Source: UKL13-2 sp044229235 (GTDB taxonomy: Bacteria > Pseudomonadota > Gammaproteobacteria > Burkholderiales > Usitatibacteraceae). Taken from it: a stretch of 64,000 bases of DNA. How positions within the stretch are numbered: position 1 is the stretch's first letter; every line of letters starts with the position of its first letter. Below are positions 21,279 to 30,242 of this stretch, piece after piece. The stretch is taken from positions 76,115-140,114 of the forward strand of contig JBGATH010000007.1 in the NCBI GenBank assembly GCA_044229235.1, in the 5' to 3' direction. The notes under the pieces were generated by a model. It made no database searches. It was not told the origin of the DNA and worked only from the letters and a program-made list of their open reading frames with translations. The translations under genes and the position numbers were made by a program.

Positions 21279-21650
21279 TCAGTCGTCCAGCGGTGGCAGG
21301 CCAAGGAACGCCCGCGCCGCCGGCATGGAATCGGTGGTGAGGACCAGCGCGCCGCGATTGTTGGCGGTGTTTTCCAGCGTTTTGGTAAAGCTCACATGCA
21401 TGGTGGTGACCAGGAAGGCGACGCGCACCGAGGGCGGGATTGCGGCGGCGAGATGTTCGGCCAGATTGAAGCGATCGGCAATGCTGACCTGGACCGGAAT
21501 GCCGCGCCCGTCGATCAACACGCGCGCGGTGCTGCCGGTTTTGCAGAACCGGGCGGCCTGGTCGACGGTTTCCTTGCACTGGGCAAAATCGAACGCGCCG
21601 CTGGCGACGATGTGCAGGTAGTCCGGGTGTTGATGAATGACGAATTCCAT
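21279..21650 (-). CDS. Small STAS/SpoIIAA-like protein
   Basis: The 123-residue cytosolic protein has an alternating strand/helix pattern: MEFVIHQHPDYLHIVASGAF, then a helix with DQAARFCKTG, then ARVLIDGRGIP near residues 42-52. This fits the SpoIIAA-like/STAS-like fold in stand-alone bacterial proteins. No cofactor motif was seen. It lies between DUF4197 and a Crp/Fnr gene on the same strand, 81 bp downstream of the latter. The assignment rests on pattern only. Confidence 0.55.
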   Translation of the reverse strand: MEFVIHQHPDYLHIVASGAFDFAQCKETVDQAARFCKTGSTARVLIDGRGIPVQVSIADRFNLAEHLAAAIPPSVRVAFLVTTMHVSFTKTLENTANNRGALVLTTDSMPAARAFLGLPPLDD

Positions 21651-21731
21651 CTCAGGTATCCCATGGTGAAGGATCTCCGAAATCCATGAAACACAGCATG
21701 CGCCGTTCTCTGCGGCGACTGTTGATATTAA

Positions 21732-22457
21732 TCAGGCACCGAAGCGTTGCAAGCCTTGTAAATCAATCACCGTGACGCCGCCATAGTCAACCCGCAGCAG
21801 TCCCGCGCGCTCCAGAACCTGTAGCGCCTGGTTGACACGCTGACGCGAAACGCCGGCCAACAGGCCGATCTCCTCCTGCGACAGCTGCAGTTGCCGGCCG
21901 ATGCCCGGGTACAGCACCGGATTGAACAGCGCGCCGAGGCTGCGCGCCACCCGTGCGTCCGGCTCGTGCAGCCGTTCGCTTTCCACCAGCAGGATGAATT
22001 GACCGAGGCGCTCATTGAGCTGGGTGAGCAGGAAGCGGTTGAAGGACAGATTGGTGTCGAGCAGACGGTAAAACGTGGCGCGCGGCATGTAGGCGATCTG
22101 GCTGTCGCGCAAGGCCACGATGTCGTAACGCCGCGGTTCGGTCTTGAGCAGCGAGCCCTCGCCGAACCAGCCGCCGGTGGGCACGCCGGTCAGCGTGGTG
22201 GATTTTCCTTCCGAGGAGAGGTTGGTCATTTTGACCAGGCCGTCAAACACGCCGATCCAGTGGTCTACCGGCTCGCCCTTGCGGCAGACGAATCCGCCGG
22301 GCCCGACGCGGCGCACCACCACGCTGCGCTCGACTTCGCGCAACTCGTCGGTCGAGACTCCCTCGGCCCACTGCGCGCCGGCAAGAAAGCGTCCCAGTGG
22401 CGTGATCGATTGATCAGCACCCGCGGGATTTGTGCAGTGCGCAATGGAAATTGTCAT
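21732..22457 (-). CDS. Crp/Fnr family transcriptional regulator
   Basis: The protein has 241 residues from the ATG at 22457. The cyclic-nucleotide-binding-like beta barrel covers residues about 35-140 (GGFVCRKGEPVDHWIGVFDG, GGWFGEGSLLKTEPRRYDIVA). A C-terminal winged helix follows (LSQEEIGLLAGVSRQRVNQALQ), where SRQRVNQAL is the DNA-reading helix. No iron-sulfur cysteine cluster like that of FNR is present. An upstream in-frame extension to 22544 exists but lacks conserved sequence. It is divergent to the CoA ligase gene and is the natural candidate regulator of the ligase-transporter operon. Confidence 0.88.
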   Translation of the reverse strand: MTISIAHCTNPAGADQSITPLGRFLAGAQWAEGVSTDELREVERSVVVRRVGPGGFVCRKGEPVDHWIGVFDGLVKMTNLSSEGKSTTLTGVPTGGWFGEGSLLKTEPRRYDIVALRDSQIAYMPRATFYRLLDTNLSFNRFLLTQLNERLGQFILLVESERLHEPDARVARSLGALFNPVLYPGIGRQLQLSQEEIGLLAGVSRQRVNQALQVLERAGLLRVDYGGVTVIDLQGLQRFGA

Positions 22458-22468
22458 TTCGTTGACAA
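22451..22468. promoter_or_regulatory. 18-bp palindrome, candidate Crp/Fnr-type operator
   Basis: TTGTCA and TGACAA flank the six bases TTTCGT, a perfect inverted repeat with the spacing of Crp-family sites. It overlaps the ATG of the regulator gene and contains the consensus -35 TTGACA (22462-22467) of a rightward promoter. That promoter has TTCGAT at 22485-22490 as possible -10 for the ligase operon. Binding there could control both genes. Confidence 0.55.
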
Positions 22469-22570
22469 CTATACCAGCGGCACATTCGATAGACTGGCTG
22501 CAAAGCAAGCGGTTCGCCGGTCGGCGACACGCGCAAAAAAACACCCGCTGTCCGAGGAGATCGAGATCGC

Positions 22571-24571
22571 ATGAACGCTGCGAGCGGCCACGAGGCCGGC
22601 CATGCCTTGGCCGGGCGCGATGCGGACACGTTTCCGCGCCTGCTCCTGATGCACGCGGCGAAGCGCGGCGATCGCCCTTCGATCCGCGAAAAGGATCTCG
22701 GCATCTGGCAGACCTTCACCTGGTCGCAGGTTCGCGACAATGTGTTTGCCATCGCCGGTGGCCTGGCCGCGCTTGGCTTCAAGCGTGGCGACAGCCTCGC
22801 GATCATTGGCGAAAACCGGCCGTCGCTGTACTGGGCCATGACCGCGGTACAGTCCCTGGGTGGCGTCCCGGTACCGTTCTATCAGGATGCGGTCGCGCAG
22901 GAAATGGTGTTCGCAATCCAGAACGCCGACATCGGCTACGCCATCGCCGAGGACCAGGAGCAGGTCGACAAGCTCATCGAAATCCAGCCGCAGTGTCCGA
23001 AGCTGCAGCACATTGCCTTCGATGATCCGCGCGGCTTGCGGCGCTACACCAATCCGAGGCTTCGCAGCATCGAGGCGCTGCAGGCGCTGGGTCGCGAATT
23101 CAATGCGCAGCACCCCGACTACATCGAAGCCGAAATCGACAAGGGCAGCCCGGCCGACATGGCCGCGCTGTTTTTCACCTCCGGCACCACCGGCCACCCG
23201 AAAGGCGTGGTGCTGACCCACCAGGCGATGATCGCCACCGGCCGCGCCTACTGCGAGTTCGAGGGTCTGGGCGCCGATGAGGAACTGCTGGCGTACCTGC
23301 CGATGGCATGGATCGGCCAGAACCTGTTTTCGTACACGCAGTCGATGTTGGCCGGGTTTTGTGTGTCGTGCCCCGAGTCGTCGGACACGGTGATGACCGA
23401 CATGAAGGAAATCGGCCCGACCTACTACTTCGCGCCACCGCGCGTGCTCGAAGGCCTGCTGACCACGGTGATGATTCGCATGGAAGACGCCAGCGCCATC
23501 AAGCGCCGCGCCTTTCACTACTTCATGGATCTGGCGCGCCGCGTCGGCGGCAAGGTTCTGGATGCGAAGGAACCGGTGCCGTTCGGCGACCGCTTCAAGT
23601 ACGCGCTGGGCGATGTACTGGTGTTTGGTCCGCTGCGCAACGCGCTGGGCATGAGTCGCGTGAAGGTGGCGTACACGGCGGGTGAGGCCATCGGCCCGGA
23701 CCTGTTTGTGTTCTACCGCTCGATCGGCATAAATCTCAAGCAGTTGTACGGCCAGACCGAAACCACGGTGTACGTGTGTGTGCAACCGAACGGCGGTGTC
23801 AAACCCGACACCGTCGGGCCGCCGTTGCCCGGCGTGGAAATCAGGCTCAAGGATGACGGCGAAATCCTGGTGAAAACGCCGGGCCTGTTCACCGGTTACT
23901 ACCGCAACGAGGCCGATACCCGCGAAGCCAAGGATGAGGAGGGCTGGTTCCACACCGGCGATGCCGGCTACTTTGACGACGACGGCCACCTGAAAATCAT
24001 CGATCGCGCCAAGGATGTGGGCAAGCTCACCGACGGCACGCTGTTCGCGCCCAAGTACCTCGAGAACAAGCTCAAGTTCTTCCCGTACATCAAGGAGGCA
24101 GTGGCGTTCGGCGATGGCCGCGACCAAGCCACGGCCATGATCAACATCGACATGGCAGCCGTAGGCGACTGGGCCGAGCGCCGCAACCTGCCCTATTCGG
24201 GATACACCGACCTTGCCGGCAAGCCGGAGGTGTACGCGCTGGTTCGCGAATGCATTGAAAAAGTAAACGTTGACCTTTCGCACGACCACAAGCTGGGCAA
24301 TTCGCAGATCCACCGCTTCGTAATCCTGCACAAGGAGCTCGACGCCGATGACGGCGAGCTCACGCGTACGCGCAAGGTTCGCCGCCGCATCATCGCCGAC
24401 AAATACGCGCAGATCGTCGATGCGCTCTACAGCGGCGTGCCGAAAGTGCAGGTGGAAGCGCAGGTCAAATTCGAGGACGGCCGCACCGGCATGATCCGCG
24501 CGGAGTTGACGGTCACGGATGCGAAGACGGTGCCGTTGGCGGCTGTGCATGTGCAGAGGAGGGCGGCGTGA
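22571..24571 (+). CDS. AMP-forming acyl-CoA synthetase (long-chain FadD15-like)
   Basis: It activates a carboxylic acid to its CoA thioester through an acyl-AMP. The 666-residue ANL enzyme shows the P-loop FFTSGTTGHPKGVVLTHQAM from about residue 201, LYGQTETTVYVCVQPNGG, and the hinge/A8 region GWFHTGDAGYFDDDGHLKIIDRAKD. The DRAKDVGKLTDGT variant and long form match the FadD15/long-chain group. First gene of the operon with the Liv-type transporter, it probably activates the imported acid. GAGGAG lies upstream of the ATG. Confidence 0.92.
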   Translation: MNAASGHEAGHALAGRDADTFPRLLLMHAAKRGDRPSIREKDLGIWQTFTWSQVRDNVFAIAGGLAALGFKRGDSLAIIGENRPSLYWAMTAVQSLGGVPVPFYQDAVAQEMVFAIQNADIGYAIAEDQEQVDKLIEIQPQCPKLQHIAFDDPRGLRRYTNPRLRSIEALQALGREFNAQHPDYIEAEIDKGSPADMAALFFTSGTTGHPKGVVLTHQAMIATGRAYCEFEGLGADEELLAYLPMAWIGQNLFSYTQSMLAGFCVSCPESSDTVMTDMKEIGPTYYFAPPRVLEGLLTTVMIRMEDASAIKRRAFHYFMDLARRVGGKVLDAKEPVPFGDRFKYALGDVLVFGPLRNALGMSRVKVAYTAGEAIGPDLFVFYRSIGINLKQLYGQTETTVYVCVQPNGGVKPDTVGPPLPGVEIRLKDDGEILVKTPGLFTGYYRNEADTREAKDEEGWFHTGDAGYFDDDGHLKIIDRAKDVGKLTDGTLFAPKYLENKLKFFPYIKEAVAFGDGRDQATAMINIDMAAVGDWAERRNLPYSGYTDLAGKPEVYALVRECIEKVNVDLSHDHKLGNSQIHRFVILHKELDADDGELTRTRKVRRRIIADKYAQIVDALYSGVPKVQVEAQVKFEDGRTGMIRAELTVTDAKTVPLAAVHVQRRAA

Positions 24572-24598
24572 TGCCCGGCATGCGTCGACAAAGAGTCG

Positions 24599-24664
24599 AA
24601 ACTCAAGCACTGGCGCGCCTTTCAGGCCGAAAATGGCTTGAGAGCCGCGCCAGTGCTGGAGTTT
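24599..24664. repeat. 65-bp palindromic repeat, copy 3
   Basis: The left arm AAACTCAAGCACTGGCGCG and the right arm CGCGCCAGTGCTGGAGTTT fill most of the gap between the ligase gene and the ABC ATPase gene. It ends only five bases before the GGAGG ribosome site of the latter. A hairpin here could tune translation or mRNA decay in the operon. Confidence 0.85.
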
Positions 24665-24683
24665 CAAACTCTGGAGGATTTGT

Positions 24684-25475
24684 ATGAACGCCGCCCGCGC
24701 CACCGGCGACGTCATCCTCGCCCTCGACAACATTTCCCTGTCCTTTGGCGGTGTGCAGGCGCTGTCACACATCAGCCTCGACGTGCGCGAACACGAGATC
24801 CGCGCCATCATCGGTCCCAATGGCGCGGGCAAGAGCTCGATGCTCAATGTCATCAACGGCGTGTATCACCCGCAGGAAGGCAGCATCACCTTCCGCGGCG
24901 AGAAGCGCATGGCCATGGAGCCGAACAAGGTGGCCAGGCAGGGCGTGGCACGCACGTTCCAGAACATCGCCCTGTTCAAGGGCATGAGCGTACTGGACAA
25001 CCTCATGACCGGCCGCAACCTGCGCATGAAGTCCAACCTGATCCAGCAGGCGATTTACTGGGGCGCCGCGCAGCGCGAGGAACTGGAGCATCGCGAAAAA
25101 GTGGAAGAGATCATCGACTTTCTCGAGATCCAGGCGATCCGCAAGACGCCGGTCGGGCGCCTGCCCTACGGTTTGCAAAAACGCGTCGACCTCGGCCGTG
25201 CGTTGGCGATGGAGCCCACCCTGCTGCTGCTCGACGAACCCATGGCCGGCATGAACGTGGAAGAGAAACAGGACATGTGCCGCTTCATCCTCGACGTGAA
25301 CGAAGAGTTCGGCACCACCATCGTGCTGATCGAGCACGACATGGGCGTGGTGATGGATATCTCAGACCGCGTGGTGGTCCTCGACTACGGCAAGAAGATC
25401 GGCGACGGCACGCCCGATGCGGTGCGCAGCAACCAGGACGTGATCAACGCCTACCTCGGAGTGAAGCACGGATGA
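24684..25475 (+). CDS. livG: Branched-chain-type ABC transporter ATP-binding protein (LivG-like)
   Basis: This 263-residue ATPase has Walker A GPNGAGKSSML near residues 46-56, the LivG-type Q-loop FQNIALFKGMSV, a shortened signature region (LPYGLQKRVDLGRAL instead of LSGGQ) and Walker B LLLLDEPMAGMN. The loss of canonical LSGG is seen in this subgroup. It pairs with the LivF homologue at 29375 to power the permeases. Ribosome site GGAGG six bases before ATG. Its stop overlaps the start of the next gene. Confidence 0.92.
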   Translation: MNAARATGDVILALDNISLSFGGVQALSHISLDVREHEIRAIIGPNGAGKSSMLNVINGVYHPQEGSITFRGEKRMAMEPNKVARQGVARTFQNIALFKGMSVLDNLMTGRNLRMKSNLIQQAIYWGAAQREELEHREKVEEIIDFLEIQAIRKTPVGRLPYGLQKRVDLGRALAMEPTLLLLDEPMAGMNVEEKQDMCRFILDVNEEFGTTIVLIEHDMGVVMDISDRVVVLDYGKKIGDGTPDAVRSNQDVINAYLGVKHG

Positions 25476-26512
25476 ACCTGAAGAAGAACTGGCCGGTTTG
25501 GCTGTTGGGCCTGCTGCTGGCAGCCGGCCTGGCCGCGCCGCTGGCGCTGACCGATACGGCATTCGGCTTCTTTCTCGAAGTGGTGCTCGGCGGCCTCATG
25601 TCGGGCGTCCTTTATTCGCTGGTGGCGCTGGGCTTCGTGCTGATTTTCAAGGCATCCGGCGTGTTCAATTTCGCGCAGGGCGCGATGGTGCTGTTCGCGG
25701 CGCTGTCGATGGCGCGCCTTGCCGAGTGGATACCGGCGTGGACCGGCCTGCCGGCAGGCTGGCCATCGCTCACGGCGGCACTCATCGTCACGGTGGGCAT
25801 CATGATCCTGCTGGCCATGGCCATCGAAAGGCTGGTGCTGCGGCCGCTGGTCAACCAGGACGGCGTGGTGCTGCTGATGGCCACGCTGGGCGTGACCTAT
25901 TTCCTCGACGGCTTCGGCCAGACGCTGTGGGGCTCGGACATTTACAAGATCGACCTGGGCATTCCCAAGGAGCCGATCATGATCCTCGAGTCCACCTTCC
26001 AGGGCGGCGTGCTGCTTTCCAAGGAGGACGTGATCGCCACCATCATCGCGGCCGTGCTGGTGACGGCATTGGCGCTGTTCTTCCAGAAAACCCCCACGGG
26101 TCGCGCCTTGCGCGCGGTGGCGGATGACCACCAGGCCGCGCAGTCCATTGGCATTCCGCTTAACCGTATCTGGGTGATCGTCTGGGGTGTGGCCGGCGCC
26201 GTGGCGCTGGTGGCGGGGATGATCTGGGGCACAAAGCTTGGTGTGCAATTCTCGCTGTCACTGATCGCATTGAAGGCGCTGCCGGTGGTGATCCTCGGCG
26301 GATTGACTTCAATCCCCGGCGCCATCATTGGCGGCCTCATCATCGGCGTCGGAGAGAAAGTTGCCGAGGTGTTTCTTTCGCCATGGCTGGTGTCGACGTT
26401 TGACCTGGCCGGCGGCGGCATCGAAAACTGGTTTGCCTACATGCTGGCGCTGCTGTTCCTGCTGGTTCGTCCGGAGGGATTGTTCGGCGAGCGGCACATC
26501 GACCGCGTATAG
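25472..26512 (+). CDS. livH: Branched-chain-type ABC transporter permease (LivH-like)
   Basis: The 346-residue inner-membrane protein has about eight hydrophobic segments. The LivH signature covers GLMSGVLYSLVALGFVLIFKASGVFNFAQG near residues 35-64; the coupling region follows ATPases' rules with ALRAVADDHQAAQSIGIPL. ATG 25472 overlaps the livG stop (ATGA), the usual translational coupling. The same frame is open far upstream, but that part is antisense-free livG sequence and not coding. Confidence 0.93.
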   Translation: MNLKKNWPVWLLGLLLAAGLAAPLALTDTAFGFFLEVVLGGLMSGVLYSLVALGFVLIFKASGVFNFAQGAMVLFAALSMARLAEWIPAWTGLPAGWPSLTAALIVTVGIMILLAMAIERLVLRPLVNQDGVVLLMATLGVTYFLDGFGQTLWGSDIYKIDLGIPKEPIMILESTFQGGVLLSKEDVIATIIAAVLVTALALFFQKTPTGRALRAVADDHQAAQSIGIPLNRIWVIVWGVAGAVALVAGMIWGTKLGVQFSLSLIALKALPVVILGGLTSIPGAIIGGLIIGVGEKVAEVFLSPWLVSTFDLAGGGIENWFAYMLALLFLLVRPEGLFGERHIDRV

Positions 26513-26527
26513 GGACAGGAACCAGCC

Positions 26528-27604
26528 ATGTTCTATCGCGAAAACGGCCAATTCAAATCCAGCTACAAGGAAGACCAGCAGCTGTTCCCGATCCTGCAGG
26601 ACCGGATTTTCGTCTGGGGGCTGCTGCTGTTTGCGTTCCTGGTGGTGCCGTTCATCACCAGCGACTACCTTTTCCGCGCCATCATCGTGCCGTGGCTGAT
26701 CCTGGCGCTGGCCGCCATCGGACTCAATGTGCTGGTGGGTTACTGCGGGCAGATTTCGCTGGGCACGGCAGCGTTCATGGCGGTGGGGGCGTACGCGGCC
26801 TACAACTTCGTGGTGCGCCTGCCGTTCCTCAATTTCATCGTGGTGCTGGTACTTTCCGGGCTGTGCGCGGCCATGGTGGGCATGCTGTTCGGCATCCCCA
26901 GCCTGCGCATCAAGGGTTTATATCTGGCCGTGGCCACGCTGGCGGCGCAGTTCTTCAGCGACTGGACCTTTGCCCGCGTCAAGTGGTTTACCAATTACAA
27001 CTCGTCGGGATCGGTGGCACCGGCGGCGGTGGAAATGTTTGGCTGGAAAGTGGAGTCGCCGCTGGAGAAATACCTGTTCGTGCTGGCCATTGTGGTCGTG
27101 GCGGCGCTGGCAACGCGAAACCTGGTGCGCAGCCACATCGGCCGCGCCTGGATGGCGACGCGCGACATGGACGTGGCGGCGGAAGTGATCGGCATCCGGC
27201 CGGTGTATGCCAAGCTGACGGCGTTCGGCGTGAGTTCGTTCCTGGTCGGCATTGCCGGCGCACTGTGGGGCTTCGTGCACCTGGGATCGTGGGAGCCGCT
27301 GGCGTTCAACATCAACCTTTCCTTCAACCTGCTGTTCATGATCATCATCGGCGGGTTGGGATCCATACTCGGTTCTTTCCTGGGCGCGGCGTTCATCGTC
27401 ATCCTGCCGATCGCGCTGAGCCAGGTGCTGCCGGTGATCGGCCACGTATTCGGCGTCAATATCGATACCGCGCTGGTGGCGCATGCGGAACTGATGGTAT
27501 TCGGTGTGCTGATTGTGTTTTTCCTGATCGTCGAGCCGCATGGATTGGCGCGGCTGTGGGCAATCGGCAAGGAGAAGTTGCGCTTGTGGCCGTTCCCGCA
27601 CTAG
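26528..27604 (+). CDS. livM: Branched-chain-type ABC transporter permease (LivM-like)
   Basis: This 358-residue permease has the LivM hallmark LNVLVGYCGQISLGTAAFMAVGAY near residues 67-90 and FGIPSLRIKGLYLAVATLAAQF near 121-142. Several membrane segments extend to the C-terminus. A soluble N-terminal tail of about 25 residues precedes the first segment. It sits 15 bp after livH and forms the second half of the membrane channel. Confidence 0.92.
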   Translation: MFYRENGQFKSSYKEDQQLFPILQDRIFVWGLLLFAFLVVPFITSDYLFRAIIVPWLILALAAIGLNVLVGYCGQISLGTAAFMAVGAYAAYNFVVRLPFLNFIVVLVLSGLCAAMVGMLFGIPSLRIKGLYLAVATLAAQFFSDWTFARVKWFTNYNSSGSVAPAAVEMFGWKVESPLEKYLFVLAIVVVAALATRNLVRSHIGRAWMATRDMDVAAEVIGIRPVYAKLTAFGVSSFLVGIAGALWGFVHLGSWEPLAFNINLSFNLLFMIIIGGLGSILGSFLGAAFIVILPIALSQVLPVIGHVFGVNIDTALVAHAELMVFGVLIVFFLIVEPHGLARLWAIGKEKLRLWPFPH

Positions 27605-27682
27605 GCGGTGCGGCACGTTTTTGGTGTAGAGGCTGGTATGGAAGCGGGCGGGTGGATGTTCAACAACATTGGAGGACAAATC

Positions 27683-28996
27683 ATGAAACGATGGATGCAG
27701 CAGATGATGATGGCCGGGGCGATTGCGACCGGCCTGGCCGCGGCGCTCCCCGTGGCCGCACAGTCGGACAAGGAAATCTATGTGCCGGTGCTGGTGTACC
27801 GCACCGGGGCCTATGCCACCAATGGGGCGCCCTGGGCCAATGGCTTCGTCGATTACCTGAAGCTGGTGAATGCGCGTGACGGCGGCGTCAATGGCGTGAA
27901 GATCGCCTTCGACGAATGCGAAACCGCTTACGCCACCGACCGCGGCGTGGAATGCTATGAGCGCATGAAGAGCAAGAAGCCGGTGGCGGTCAATCCACTC
28001 TCAACCGGTATTACCTTCGCGCTTTCCGAAAAAGTCGCGGCCGACAAGATCGTGCTGTTCACCACCGGCTATGGCCGCTCCGAATCGGTGGACGGCAGCG
28101 TGTTTGCCTGGAACTTTCCGCTGATGGGTACCTACTGGACCGCGGCGGACATTCTGGTGCAGCACGTGGCCAAGCGCGGCAGCCTCAAGGGCAAGAAAAT
28201 CGCGCTGGTGTACCACGACTCGCCGTTCGGCAAGGAACCGATTCCGGTACTTGAGGAGCACGCCAAGAAACACGGCTTCGAGCTGATCAAACTGCCGGTG
28301 ACCCATCCCGGCGTCGAGCAGAAAGCCACCTGGCTGCAGATCCGCCAACAGCGTCCTGATTACGTATTCCTGTGGGGCTGGGGCGTGATGAATTCCACCG
28401 CCATCAAGGAAGCGATTGCCGTCTCGTATCCGCGCCTGCAGATGTATGCCGTGTGGTGGGCGGCGGCTGAGCCTGACGTGTTACCTGCAGAGATGGCCGC
28501 CAAGGGTTACAACGGCCTGGCGCTGGCGCACAGCTCGGAAAACGACCGGCAGGTCCACAAGGACATCGCCAAGTTTGTATATGACAAGGGCAACGGCACC
28601 GGCGACAAGAAGGACATCGGCCATGTGCTCTACAACCGCGGCATGATTTCCGCGGCGTTGGTGGTCGAGGCGATCCGCGTCGCGCAGAAAAAATACGGCA
28701 ACCGTGTTGTCACCGGCGAAGAAGTGCGCTGGGGTGCGGAGAACCTCAACATCGATGGCGCGCGCATCAAGACGCTGGGCATGGACGGCATGATCCAGCC
28801 GATCAAGACCTCGTGCAGCGACCATGAAGGCGCGCGCTCGGCACGCATCCACACCTGGGACGGCAAGGCCTGGAGCTATACCTCCGACTGGTACACCTCG
28901 GACCAGAAGATGCTGGCGCCGATGATCAAGGCGGCGGCGACCAAGTACGCGGCGGAAAAGAAGATTACGCCGCGCGATTGCTCGAAGGAGAAGTAG
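27683..28996 (+). CDS. ABC transporter periplasmic substrate-binding protein (type I, Liv-like)
   Basis: It captures the substrate for the LivHM channel. From ATG 27683, which has GGAGG seven bases upstream, it is 437 residues with a signal peptide (AGAIATGLAAALPVAAQ, cut near residue 25). The Peripla_BP_6 fold follows (VLVYRTGAYATNGAPWANGF, GKKIALVYHDSPFGKEP, YVFLWGWGVMNSTAIKEA). Trp-rich segments such as MYAVWWAAAEPDVLP suggest a large hydrophobic or aromatic ligand rather than leucine. Substrate unknown. Confidence 0.9.
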   Translation: MKRWMQQMMMAGAIATGLAAALPVAAQSDKEIYVPVLVYRTGAYATNGAPWANGFVDYLKLVNARDGGVNGVKIAFDECETAYATDRGVECYERMKSKKPVAVNPLSTGITFALSEKVAADKIVLFTTGYGRSESVDGSVFAWNFPLMGTYWTAADILVQHVAKRGSLKGKKIALVYHDSPFGKEPIPVLEEHAKKHGFELIKLPVTHPGVEQKATWLQIRQQRPDYVFLWGWGVMNSTAIKEAIAVSYPRLQMYAVWWAAAEPDVLPAEMAAKGYNGLALAHSSENDRQVHKDIAKFVYDKGNGTGDKKDIGHVLYNRGMISAALVVEAIRVAQKKYGNRVVTGEEVRWGAENLNIDGARIKTLGMDGMIQPIKTSCSDHEGARSARIHTWDGKAWSYTSDWYTSDQKMLAPMIKAAATKYAAEKKITPRDCSKEK

Positions 28997-29065
28997 CGGT
29001 CGCCCGAAGAAAGCCCCGAAGTTTGCTGAAATTCGACTTGTCACAGAAAGCCGTGGTCCACGCAA

Positions 29066-29252
29066 GGCACTTCCCTCTTTTCTAAAGAGGGATTGAGGGA
29101 GATTTTCGATGGTCAACATTTCGCAACCGCCAGAAATCCCTCTCAATCCCTTGCAGGGCGCGCGAGGCACTGCATTGCCTCGCCGTTCAGCGGGTGGAAA
29201 GCATGCTTTCCGAAACCCCCGCTTCACCCCTTTAGGAAAGGGATAAGTGCCC
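29066..29252. repeat. MITE-like inverted-repeat element with two-hairpin cassette (copy C)
   Basis: The left arm is CCCTCTTTTCTAAAGAGGG then GAGGGAGATTTTCG. The right arm begins AAATCCCTCTCAATCCC at 29134 and is split by a cassette of about 75 bp before CCCTTTAGGAAAGGG. Hairpin 1 at 29164-29181 is GAGGCA-CTGCAT-TGCCTC (extendable to eight pairs). Hairpin 2 at 29196-29211 is GGAAAGC-AT-GCTTTCC, with outer pairing AGCGGG/CCCGCT. Confidence 0.8.
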
Positions 29253-29298
29253 CAAGGAGAACCCGGCAAGGTTGGTGCCGGGCACTTCAACGAACCAC

Positions 29299-29352
29299 TA
29301 GCACTGGCGCGGTGTTTCAGGCATTTTTGGCCTGCGAGCCGCGCCAGTGCGG
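29299..29352. repeat. 65-bp palindromic repeat, copy 4 (shortened)
   Basis: AGCACTGGCGCGG pairs with CCGCGCCAGTGC around a centre with CAGGCATTTTTGGCCTG. The outer AAACTC/GAGTTT ends of other copies are missing or changed. It lies about 20 bp upstream of the LivF start. Confidence 0.8.
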
Positions 29353-29374
29353 GACTTCTGGCATTAGCGCAATC

Positions 29375-30220
29375 ATGAACATCGCATCCACACCGGCCTC
29401 CACCGCTACCGAACCCGCCAGCGCACTACTGCTGGTCAACGGCATCGAGGTCATCTACAACCACGTCATCCTGGTCTTGAAGGGTGTCTCCCTGAGCGTT
29501 CCGCAAGGCGGCATCGTCGCCATCCTCGGCGCCAATGGTGCGGGCAAGACCACCACGCTGCGCGCGGTGTCGAACTTGCTGCGTGCCGAGCGCGGCGCCG
29601 TGACCAAGGGATCGGTGGTGTTGCGAGGCGAACGCGTCGATCAGCTCTCGCCGTCGGACTTGGTCAAGCGCGGGGTGGTGCAGGTCATGGAAGGGCGTCA
29701 CTGTTTCGCGCACCTGAGCGTCGAGGAGAACCTGCTCACCGGCGCGTACACACGCACCGACGGTCGCGGTGCCATCGCCGCCGACCTTGAGAAGGTCTAC
29801 AACTATTTCCCGCGACTGAAAACGCGGCGGCAGGCGCAATCGGGCTACACCTCCGGCGGCGAGCAGCAGATGACGGCGGTGGGGCGCGCGCTGATGGCCA
29901 AACCGTCGATGATCCTGCTCGACGAGCCATCGATGGGGCTGGCGCCGCAGATCGTCGAGGAAATCTTCGAGATCGTGCGCGACCTCAACAAGAAAGAGCG
30001 CGTGAGTTTCCTGCTGGCCGAGCAGAACACCATGGTCGCGCTGCGTTACGCCGACTTTGGCTACATCCTCGAAAACGGCCGGGTGGTGATGGAGGGCGCG
30101 GCGGCCAGCCTGTCCGACAACGAGGACGTGAAGGAGTTTTACCTCGGCATCTCCAAGGCGGGCCGCAAGTCATTCCGCGACGTGAAGCATTACCGTCGCC
30201 GCAAACGCTGGCTGGCGTGA
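29375..30220 (+). CDS. livF: Branched-chain-type ABC transporter ATP-binding protein (LivF-like)
   Basis: The protein has 281 residues from ATG 29375. Walker A is LGANGAGKTTTLRA, the signature YTSGGEQQMTAVGRAL, Walker B ILLDEPSMGLAPQ, then the H-loop equivalent LLAEQNT, all typical for LivF. It carries an N-terminal Ala/Thr/Ser-rich tail of about 18 residues and a basic C-terminal tail (GRKSFRDVKHYRRRKRW) longer than in E. coli LivF. Longer upstream frames run through repeat DNA and were rejected. Confidence 0.9.
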   Translation: MNIASTPASTATEPASALLLVNGIEVIYNHVILVLKGVSLSVPQGGIVAILGANGAGKTTTLRAVSNLLRAERGAVTKGSVVLRGERVDQLSPSDLVKRGVVQVMEGRHCFAHLSVEENLLTGAYTRTDGRGAIAADLEKVYNYFPRLKTRRQAQSGYTSGGEQQMTAVGRALMAKPSMILLDEPSMGLAPQIVEEIFEIVRDLNKKERVSFLLAEQNTMVALRYADFGYILENGRVVMEGAAASLSDNEDVKEFYLGISKAGRKSFRDVKHYRRRKRWLA

Positions 30221-30242
30221 ACGCGGCGCGCAAGGAAATCCA

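Larger units (their letters stand above)
28997..29374. other. Repeat-filled gap inside the transporter operon
   Basis: The 378-bp gap between the binding-protein gene and the LivF homologue contains MITE-like element C with the two-hairpin cassette (29066-29252), a hairpin CCCGGCA-AGGTTGG-TGCCGGG at 29262-29282, and palindromic repeat copy 4. No gene was seen. Confidence 0.7.
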